The position numbers and the translations under genes are program-made. The notes under the pieces are model-generated. The model made no database searches and was not told the origin of the DNA. It saw only the letters and a list, made by a program, of their open reading frames with translations. A DNA stretch of 64,000 bases from Caballeronia peredens (GTDB lineage: Bacteria; Pseudomonadota; Gammaproteobacteria; Burkholderiales; Burkholderiaceae). Positions 43,296 through 49,967 of the stretch are shown here, in pieces; position 1 is the first letter of the stretch, and the number at the start of each line of letters is the position of its first letter. The stretch is from the NCBI GenBank assembly GCA_001544595.2, contig FCOH02000001.1:434001-498000 (forward strand). The letters run 5' to 3'.

Positions 43296-44201
43296 CTACG
43301 CGTACCACAGCGTCGTGTTCGCCCTCAACGTTTCGACAGCAAGGTCGACGAATACGCGCACCTTTTGATTCACGTGTCTGCCTTCGCGATGCACGACATG
43401 TATCGGCAGCGTAGCCAGTTCGTATTCCGGAAGCACGACTTGAAGCTTTCCTTCGGCCAGCGCGGGTGCGATCTGACAAGACAGCAGGCACACGATGCCC
43501 AGTCCGGATATCGCAGCCGAAATCGCCGAGTCGTTTGTCGTGGTGATCAGGCGGGGCTGGATGGGCACGACGCACGATTTGCCGTCTGCGCGAAAGCGCC
43601 ACTCGGGCGATGGCGTCGAAGGGAGCGCCTGGATCGTCACGTGTGAGGCAAGATCCTCGGGCTTGCGCGGCTGGCCCCGCGCCTTCAGATAGTCGGGTGA
43701 TGCGCACAGCAGGCTTCGCACTTTGCCTACTGCGATTGCCTGAAGGGAGGAACTGGGCAGCTCGCCGATACGGATCGCGACATCGACGCCTTCATCGACC
43801 AGATTCACGGTGCGATCCAGAAACCAGCAGCTTGCAATGACATCCGGATATCTCGCGAGATACTCCTGGACGATCGGCGTTACATGAGTATTCCCGAGCA
43901 CGATCGGGGCGGTCACCGTCAGTTGGCCTCGGGGCGAAGTGCGCGCGCCCGCCGCAGCCAGTTCCGCCGCTTCGACACTTGCAAGAACGCGGCGGCATTC
44001 ATCGAAGAACGCGGCACCTGCATCCGTTGTTCGAACGATGCGCGTCGTGCGGTTCAGAAGGCGCACGCCGAGGTGCTCTTCGAGATCGTTGACCAGACGG
44101 CTGATGACGGATGTCGAGACCTGGAGCTTGCGCGCCGCTGAAGAAAAGCCTTCTGTTTCGACGACCGCCACGTAGGTCGCCATAGCCTGAAGTTTGTCCA
44201 T
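43296..44201 (-). CDS. LysR-family transcriptional regulator
   Basis: A 301-residue LysR protein. The helix-turn-helix is GFSSAARKLQVSTSVISRLV near residues 18-37 and HLGVRLLNRTTRIVRTTDAG follows. The effector domain is complete. The ATG at 44201 is preferred over an upstream TTG at 44219. It reads toward the GST, cupin and MBL genes and probably regulates them. Confidence 0.87.
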   Translation of the reverse strand: MDKLQAMATYVAVVETEGFSSAARKLQVSTSVISRLVNDLEEHLGVRLLNRTTRIVRTTDAGAAFFDECRRVLASVEAAELAAAGARTSPRGQLTVTAPIVLGNTHVTPIVQEYLARYPDVIASCWFLDRTVNLVDEGVDVAIRIGELPSSSLQAIAVGKVRSLLCASPDYLKARGQPRKPEDLASHVTIQALPSTPSPEWRFRADGKSCVVPIQPRLITTTNDSAISAAISGLGIVCLLSCQIAPALAEGKLQVVLPEYELATLPIHVVHREGRHVNQKVRVFVDLAVETLRANTTLWYA

Positions 44202-44595
44202 GTTCGACGCGATCAGCAAAGAGAATTAAGCCGGGAGCGATGTGAACGCGAAAAATGTGCGTCCGCTCGCGGCATCTGACCAGACTACTGCAGGACGAAG
44301 TTTAGAGGCGCCTCGCATCGGGCAGAATCCCGCGCTGGATCATTTCATACTTCGCGGAACGAGAACAATGGTCTTTTCGTGAAGCGACACGCGCCAAGCG
44401 CAGGCCGATTGCCGCGTCCGGTTATGAAGCACGAACGTGCGTGAACTTGACTACGCGACGCGATGCAAGATTTGCCGACCCGCAAGGCTCGGCGCTTAGA
44501 ATCGGCACCTCTCGGCGGGACCAAACGCAAAAGACAATCAAGCGCTACCGAACGAGGCCCGCTCTCCCACTGCATGCGTTGTTGTTTGCGCGCCT
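44202..44595. other. 394-base intergenic region, no gene recognised
   Basis: Short overlapping frames on both strands lack ribosome-binding sites and family resemblance. A TTGACT at about 44447 and TTAGAAT at about 44496 are the only promoter-like strings on the plus strand, and they are too far apart to pair. I see nothing else. Confidence 0.5.
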
Positions 44596-45357
44596 TCAGT
44601 CGCGACGCAGCGCCTCGACCTGCCGCTTCCAGAGCGTCCAGGGCCGCTCGATCACACCGAGATTGGTGTCGTTGCTGGCCTTGCCTTCGCCGTCGTCGAG
44701 ATAGGTGACCTCGCCGCCCAGCGCGATGGCTTTCTGCTGCATGCCCGCATTGAGCTCCGTATAGATCGCACGATAGACGGCCGCCGGCAGCGAAGGGCCC
44801 GTCGCCACGAAGCCGTGACCGCGCATCAACGCGACGTCCGAGGTGCCGAGCGTTTCGGCCAGCGCCTTGCCTTGAGCACTGTTGCGCACCAGCATGTCGG
44901 TGCAGCCGAAGCAATGGCGGATGTCGAATACCGGCGAGCCCGTCGCAAGGAAGCCGGCCATGTGATAGATCGGCCGCAGGCGCACCGAAGATGCCGCGAA
45001 AGGAATCACCGACGGCGAATGGCTATGCACGACCGCCTGCACATCGGGGCGGGCACGATAAATCTCGGCGTGGATCCAGGTCTCCAGATAGCGCTTGCGC
45101 GTGTCGCCATCGACCGGCTGGCAGTCGAAGTCGAGCGTGAGAATGTCTTCGGGCTGCACGAGTTCGGGCGCCATCGACTGCGCGATCAGGAAATGCTGCG
45201 GATTGCGCGGATCGCGCACGCTCACATGGCCAAAGCCATCGAGTACTTCGTGCTGCGCGAGAATATGGTTGGCCGCGGCGAGATCATCGAGAAGGCGCGG
45301 CATGTCGTGCGCGTCATGCGTGATCGGAGCGGCGGTGTAGGGTGTGTTCTGCGTCAT
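44596..45357 (-). CDS. class II aldolase/adducin-family protein, possible hydroxy-aromatic acid decarboxylase
   Basis: A 253-residue protein of the fuculose-aldolase fold. The zinc ligands are in AVVHSHSPSVIPFA (His-x-His) and in the later MRGHGFVATG. The acidic residue before WIHAEIYRARP completes the site. Beyond sugar-phosphate aldolases, the fold includes decarboxylases of dihydroxyphthalate-type acids. The AAHS aromatic-acid permease upstream favours such a role, but this is inference. The ATG at 45357 is used. Confidence 0.8.
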   Translation of the reverse strand: MTQNTPYTAAPITHDAHDMPRLLDDLAAANHILAQHEVLDGFGHVSVRDPRNPQHFLIAQSMAPELVQPEDILTLDFDCQPVDGDTRKRYLETWIHAEIYRARPDVQAVVHSHSPSVIPFAASSVRLRPIYHMAGFLATGSPVFDIRHCFGCTDMLVRNSAQGKALAETLGTSDVALMRGHGFVATGPSLPAAVYRAIYTELNAGMQQKAIALGGEVTYLDDGEGKASNDTNLGVIERPWTLWKRQVEALRRD

Positions 45358-45472
45358 GGTTCGTATCTTTTCGGGTAGGGATGAGGTCGGACGCACGCGG
45401 CGGCCGGAACCTCGGATGGAAACAAATCTTCAGGCACCGGGCGGCGATGACGCTCGAAGCTTTCTCTGCATG

Positions 45473-46834
45473 TCAGTGTCCGAAAGCGGTCGCGTCAGGC
45501 AGACTCTCCGGGCGCTCGACGAGAAACACCAACACCGCGGCCGTGACGAGCGCGCCGCCCAGCACGAAGAACATGGCGCCCGGTCCGCCTGTTGCCTGTT
45601 GCAGCACGCCTGAGATCGCCGGCCCGCACATGGCGCCGAAGCGCGCGATGCCGAAGAACACGCCGACTCCGGTGCTGCGAATCTCGGTCGGGTAACTCAC
45701 GGCGACCAGATTGTTGAGGACCGTCTGAGTGCCGATCACGAACATGCCGGCGAGCACGATGACCCAGAAGAGCTGACTGCCCGTCATCAGCGCGAGCATC
45801 GCGATGGCGCTCGCCCCGAGCAGCCACGCGATCGACATCGCGAGGCGCCGGTTGCCGATGCGGTCGGCCATGAATCCCGAGAGCAGGCTGCCGAACGCAG
45901 AAGCGAACACGAGCAGCGAGCCGTAGGCAAAGCTGTTCGACAGGTTCTCGCCGCGCTTGAGCAGGATGGTCGGCAGCCAGCCCGACAGTCCATACGACGA
46001 AAACAGCGACAGCGCGCCCATCGCCCAGAAACACAGCGTTTGACGACGGAAGCGCACGGCGAACAGCGCACGGAACGATCCTGCCTTCACCGTCGGCGTG
46101 GGCACGGTCAGTTCGGCATCGCGAAACTCGGCGGCGCGCGCCGGCCAGAAGCGCGCGAGTTGTGCGCGCACTTCGTCCATACGATTGCGGCTCCCGAGAA
46201 ACGCCACGGATTCCGGCAACACGAATTGCAGTGCGACGGCAAGCACCATCGCGAGCGCACCCGTGAAATACATGCTTTGCCAGCCGACGCGCGGCATCAG
46301 CCAGGCGGCGATGAAGCCCGAACTGGTCGCGCCACCGATCCAGCCGAGCGAGAAGAAGCCGATGGTGAACACGTTGTTCGAACGCTTCGGGGCGATCTCG
46401 TTGATGTAGGTGACGCACATCGGCATCAGGAGGCCGAGTGCAATGCCCATGACGAAGCGCAACGCGACGAAGGAGGCAAGATCGTGAGCGAAGAGCCCGA
46501 TGGCGAGGCTCATCACGCTCGACACCCAGACGCCGGGCAGGATCACACGACGTCGCCCGAACCGGTCGCCGAACAGCCCCGACACCGCCGAGCCGATGGC
46601 GAACCCGCCGAGCCCGCATGAGAGCAGGAGACCGATCTGGCTCGGCGACAGATGCCAGGCGGGCGTCACGTCGTGAACGATGTACGACGCGTTGTACAGG
46701 TCGAATCCGTCATACCAGAGGATCAGCGCGAGCAGGATGGCGAGGCGAAAATGAAAAGCGCCGAGCGGCGCGGCGTGCAGGGTGTCGCGCAGGTCGAGTC
46801 GTTTGTGTTGAAGCGGCGTCGTGTCCAGGGTCAT
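45473..46834 (-). CDS. MFS aromatic acid:H+ symporter (AAHS family)
   Basis: A 453-residue carrier like PcaK/BenK. It has the helix 1 DGxD motif in LILWYDGFDLYN, motif A GLFGDRFGRRRVILPG, and the central cytosolic loop. It likely brings in a benzoate- or hydroxybenzoate-type acid for the class II aldolase gene downstream (115 bases apart). It is divergent from the HTH/citrate-synthase-like gene. Confidence 0.88.
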   Translation of the reverse strand: MTLDTTPLQHKRLDLRDTLHAAPLGAFHFRLAILLALILWYDGFDLYNASYIVHDVTPAWHLSPSQIGLLLSCGLGGFAIGSAVSGLFGDRFGRRRVILPGVWVSSVMSLAIGLFAHDLASFVALRFVMGIALGLLMPMCVTYINEIAPKRSNNVFTIGFFSLGWIGGATSSGFIAAWLMPRVGWQSMYFTGALAMVLAVALQFVLPESVAFLGSRNRMDEVRAQLARFWPARAAEFRDAELTVPTPTVKAGSFRALFAVRFRRQTLCFWAMGALSLFSSYGLSGWLPTILLKRGENLSNSFAYGSLLVFASAFGSLLSGFMADRIGNRRLAMSIAWLLGASAIAMLALMTGSQLFWVIVLAGMFVIGTQTVLNNLVAVSYPTEIRSTGVGVFFGIARFGAMCGPAISGVLQQATGGPGAMFFVLGGALVTAAVLVFLVERPESLPDATAFGH

Positions 46835-46935
46835 GCGGTGTCTCCGGATGTGAGTAGCGTGCCGCTTTCGCCGATCAGGCTCGCGGTGCCTTTTATGTCG
46901 TCTCGGAGCCCACTGTAAAGGCGCAATTTGTATTT

Positions 46936-46962
46936 ATCAATATTGAGTTTTAAAATCAATAT
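46936..46962. promoter_or_regulatory. AT-rich repeats between the AAHS permease and the citrate-synthase-like regulator
   Basis: ATCAATAT occurs at 46936-46943 and again at 46955-46962, 19 bases apart. The first is part of the palindrome TCAATATTGA and TTTTAAAA lies between them. The block is strikingly AT-rich in GC-rich surroundings, a plausible target for a protein with an HTH and AT-hook. Confidence 0.5.
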
Positions 46963-47004
46963 ATCGATGATTTTCCCTTAGCCGGGACCGTGCCCGGGAG
47001 AAAT

Positions 47005-48303
47005 ATGAGCGAGCGAGACTGGAACGACGTGCTGACGTGCGAGGAAGCGCTCACGCGGCTGAACATCAAGGCGGCGACGCTTTACGCATATGTCAGTCGC
47101 GGCCTGATTCGCGCGACGCCGCACGAGGATGGCCGCAAGCGTCTGTATCTGCGTCGCGATATCGAACGGCTCGCTGCGCGCAAGCGGGGGCGTCCACCCA
47201 CGGGCGCCGTGGCGGAATCCACGTTGCGTCTCGGCGACCCGGTCCTGCACTCGGCGATCACGCAAGTCACTCCGCACGGACCGCGCTATCGCAACCGGCT
47301 CGCGGTCGATCTGGCCAATTCGGGGGCCGCGTTCGAATCGGTCGTGCATCTGCTTGCGACAGGCGTCTGGCAAAGCGACATCGCGGTCTGGGCGCCGCTG
47401 GAGACGCCGCCTGACGCGTTGCGCTTCCTGTCGGTCTATGAAGGCGGAGTCATGAGCGGCGACATCGGTGCGCTTCTGGGAATGGTGCCGTTCGCACTCG
47501 CGATGCAGGGACGCGGCACGAGAGAGATTGCGGATGGCGGCGCCGTGCAAGCCGCGCGGTTGATGCTGCAGAGCATGGCGGGCTGCATCGGATTCCTCGG
47601 GCCCGCGCGCGCATTCTGTCCGCGCGCCGGCAATGAGAGCATCGCGGGCCAGATCTTGCGCGCGGCCGGTGCGGCGGTCACGCCCGAAACGCTTCGTGCG
47701 GTCAATACGGCGCTCGTCGTGCTGGCCGATAACGAACTGGCACCCGCGACGTTTTCGGCGCGCGTGGCCGCGTCGACTAACGCCGATATGTTCAGTTGCG
47801 TGGCGGCGGCAATCGGTTCGCACATCGGCTTTTCGACGGGTACCGGTACGGAAAAGGTCGAGACCTTGCTGCTCTGCGAGCCGTTGTCGGCATTGGACGC
47901 GCGCGTCGAGCGCGTGCGTGAATATGGCGCGAGCCTGTTTGGTTTCAACCATCCGCTGTATCCGGGCGGCGATCCGCGTGCGGACCTGATGCTGCAGGCG
48001 GCCGCGCAAATCGCGGCGCAACGCGATTCGGCGCCCGCGGCCCGCAAGCGCGCACGTCTGACGCTCGCGTTTTTGGACCGCATGCGGCGGGAACTCGACG
48101 CGCACCCGGGCGTTTCACTCGGCCTCGTGACGCTCGCCCGCGCGCTCGGTTTGCCCGACGGCTCGGCCACCGCGATCTGGATCGTGAGCCGCACGGCCGG
48201 ATGGGTCGCGCACGTGATGGAGCAGCGCACGCAGGCCTTCCTGCTGCGTCCGCGCGCGAAGTACGAAACGAAGCATTCCGCTGAAAGCGGCGTAGCTCCG
48301 TGA
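47005..48303 (+). CDS. HTH / AT-hook / degenerate citrate-synthase-fold protein, putative regulator
   Basis: A 432-residue fusion. Residues 10-57 form a MerR/excisionase-like helix-turn-helix (TCEEALTRLNIKAATLYAYV). KRGRPP at 60-65 is an AT-hook core. From about residue 72 the chain follows the citrate synthase fold (SAITQVTP, the FESVVHLLATG helix, GWVAH at 399-403). Catalytic positions are altered: DHEL-N reads DNELA (242-246), the HGGAN loop reads STGTGTE (277-283), and the NVDF Asp region reads GVSLG (369-373). His316 in HPLYPGGDPRA remains. Synthase activity is therefore unlikely; acyl-CoA or acid sensing is inferred. It is divergent from the AAHS permease. ATG 47005 follows GGGAG. Confidence 0.8.
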   Translation: MSERDWNDVLTCEEALTRLNIKAATLYAYVSRGLIRATPHEDGRKRLYLRRDIERLAARKRGRPPTGAVAESTLRLGDPVLHSAITQVTPHGPRYRNRLAVDLANSGAAFESVVHLLATGVWQSDIAVWAPLETPPDALRFLSVYEGGVMSGDIGALLGMVPFALAMQGRGTREIADGGAVQAARLMLQSMAGCIGFLGPARAFCPRAGNESIAGQILRAAGAAVTPETLRAVNTALVVLADNELAPATFSARVAASTNADMFSCVAAAIGSHIGFSTGTGTEKVETLLLCEPLSALDARVERVREYGASLFGFNHPLYPGGDPRADLMLQAAAQIAAQRDSAPAARKRARLTLAFLDRMRRELDAHPGVSLGLVTLARALGLPDGSATAIWIVSRTAGWVAHVMEQRTQAFLLRPRAKYETKHSAESGVAP

Positions 48304-48479
48304 GGAAGCCGGGTCCGGCTCTATATTGCGATGTGGCTTCTGCATGACGAACCATAACGTTGCGGCGCACGCTATCGCCGTATCGTGTGTCGGTTCGGAC
48401 GTTGATTCACTCTGCCATTAGCGATACCCTTAATTCGTTCGTGGTCGTCGAATGCTGGTCAACCCGGAGGCACCGTTTC

Positions 48480-48947
48480 GTGAAACGAGCTTGGGCTTTT
48501 TCCTGCATCGTCGCCTTGAGCGCAATCCTTTGCGGATGCAACAAGGACGGATCGCGAAACGCGACTCAAGAGCAAGGTGCATCGGCGAGCCAGGCTGCGG
48601 TTCAGCCTGTGCAGGCCGCGAGCGATACACTCGCCGCATCGGGCGCACAGCGGGGCGCGCCGGCTGCGGTCACGCGGGCGCAGTTGCCGGGGGAGGCAGC
48701 CGAAACACTGCGTCTGATCAAAGCGGGCGGTCCTTTCCCATATAGCGAGGACGGTGTCCTGTTCCGCAACAGCGCGGCGTCGCTGCCGGAGCATCCGCGC
48801 GGCTATTACCACGCATATACGGTTCGCACGCCGGGCGCGACGGATCGCGGTCAGCGCCGCATCGTATGCGGCGGACCGCGCAAGCAGACCCGCGACTGCT
48901 ACTACACCGACGATTACTACGCCAGTTTCAAACGCATCTCAGACTAG
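48480..48947 (+). CDS. lipoprotein-type ribonuclease N1/T1-fold protein lacking key catalytic residues
   Basis: A 155-residue protein starting at GTG 48480 (GGAGG nine bases before). It has a lipoprotein-like signal (LSAILCGC, Cys20), a linker rich in Ala, Gln and Ser, and a C-terminal barnase/RNase Sa-like domain (about 68-155). RNase Sa has YHEYTV and GDHYATF; here these read YHAYTV (Ala112) and DDYYASF (Tyr146). The general base Glu and general acid His are thus absent, while Arg126/Arg127 in QRRIVCGG remain. It may be an inactive relative with a binding role, or a decaying gene. Confidence 0.78.
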   Translation: MKRAWAFSCIVALSAILCGCNKDGSRNATQEQGASASQAAVQPVQAASDTLAASGAQRGAPAAVTRAQLPGEAAETLRLIKAGGPFPYSEDGVLFRNSAASLPEHPRGYYHAYTVRTPGATDRGQRRIVCGGPRKQTRDCYYTDDYYASFKRISD

Positions 48948-48963
48948 CTCGAACCAGCGAAAG

Positions 48964-49006
48964 CGCCCCGGCTCTCCAAGAAGGAGACGCCGGGGCGTCG
49001 TGTTTT
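48964..49006 (+). terminator. Rho-independent terminator after the RNase-like gene
   Basis: CGCCCCGGC (48964-48972) pairs with GCCGGGGCG (48989-48997). An inner TCTCC/GGAGA stem extends it, with a one-base bulge. TCGTGTTTT follows. Confidence 0.85.
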
Positions 49007-49052
49007 AAGCGGCCGGGCCGCGATGGCGCGAGCTCCTACGCAAGGACGCGCT

Positions 49053-49265
49053 TCAGTTGATCATGGGACCTTTGATCCGTCCTTCCCAGATGGCGTTGTT
49101 GATGCCGAAATCGTCGACGGTCGTCAGGGCGGGGCCACCGTCGACCGTGGCGAGGACGCTGCGTCCGCCGACGATGCGCTGCATCTGCGCACGCGTGAGC
49201 GTGGCTTCGTCGCTTTGTGCGAGCGGATCGTGCGGAATGTCGGCGATGACGAGAATGGTCTTCAT
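49053..49265 (-). CDS. small peptide with a double-glycine-type leader (second copy)
   Basis: A 70-residue peptide; GGAG lies seven bases before the ATG. Residues 1-34 look like a double-glycine leader ending in LTRAQMQRIVGG. The 36-residue remainder starts RSVLATVDGGPALTTVDDF and ends in KGPMIN. The opening MKTILVIADIP parallels MTTLMITDLP of the peptide at 9226-9453. There is no cysteine. No peptidase-exporter or modifying enzyme is adjacent. Function unknown; exported peptide is inference. Confidence 0.6.
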   Translation of the reverse strand: MKTILVIADIPHDPLAQSDEATLTRAQMQRIVGGRSVLATVDGGPALTTVDDFGINNAIWEGRIKGPMIN

Positions 49266-49391
49266 GATGTTTCTCCGGGCTAAACAAGTGCGAAAGGTCG
49301 TGAGATCTGAATGAGCACGGCACATGCTCGCTCCGGTTTTTGCAAGCGCTATGCCAATGTCCGTGAACGCTCGCATGAATGCGCGGAAGCC

Positions 49392-49550
49392 TTGATCCAC
49401 GGGCTTGTGCGCATGGTAGGCGCGTGCTTTCTCGCGATCTCGATGGCCTTTATGTCGGACGCGCGCGAACAGGCGCGGGCCGTGGTGTTGGCATCGTTCA
49501 TCGCGTTGCATGCTGCGACGGCATTCAGCTTTCGTTGGTTTGCTTCGCGG
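49392..49550 (+). pseudogene. possible remnant of a small membrane protein
   Basis: In one plus-strand frame the segment reads like two membrane helices with a short loop (LVRMVGACFLAISMAFM, then ARAVVLASFIALHAATAF). The flanking sequence in the same frame is not protein-like, and no good ribosome-binding site precedes the open frame that starts at 49311. I read it as a remnant, but a short real gene at 49311-49739 cannot be excluded. Confidence 0.35.
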
Positions 49551-49683
49551 GTGCCGGTCAGGACTGGCCCATCCCAGCGAATGCGGTGCGACGTAGCGGC
49601 GACCGCGAATTGCGATTCGCTCAGTGCATCGAGCGAAGAAAGTTCAGACGAATGGCTATATCGGCTGAATATAGCCGTCGTGC

Positions 49684-49839
49684 TCGCGCGCATCGGCGCT
49701 GTCGTCGCTCGCGAAGGTGAAGGTCGACTTGAGTCTTAGCATGTCGAAGAACACCGAACTCAAGCTGGAGAATGGCGGCCAGTTCGGCAGCAGCTACGGC
49801 TCGAACGAAAGCATCTTGCGCGTGAACTATCTCTTCTGA
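49684..49839 (+). pseudogene. C-terminal fragment of an outer-membrane beta-barrel protein
   Basis: The frame ending at TGA 49837-49839 encodes alternating polar/hydrophobic strands (VKVDLSLSMSKNTELKLE, then a last strand ESILRVNYLF). The terminal Phe is the typical signature of outer-membrane barrels such as autotransporters. The frame is closed by a stop at 49672-49674 and has no plausible N-terminal part. It is probably the tail of a deleted gene. Confidence 0.5.
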
Positions 49840-49967
49840 GCGGCTTCACAGTTCGATAGGGCGATCGGCTCATTCAATGAGCGTTGCCAAGGCGAAGCGC
49901 TGCACGATCCCCGCTGCGTGCGTGCTATCTTTTGAGTGGATTGGGGACCTTCCGCTCAGGAGAGATC

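Noticed and set aside
49654-49676. Terminator from GGCTATAT/ATATAGCC stem
   Set aside because: The stem is perfect but lies inside the remnant region, with no T-run and no gene ending just before it.
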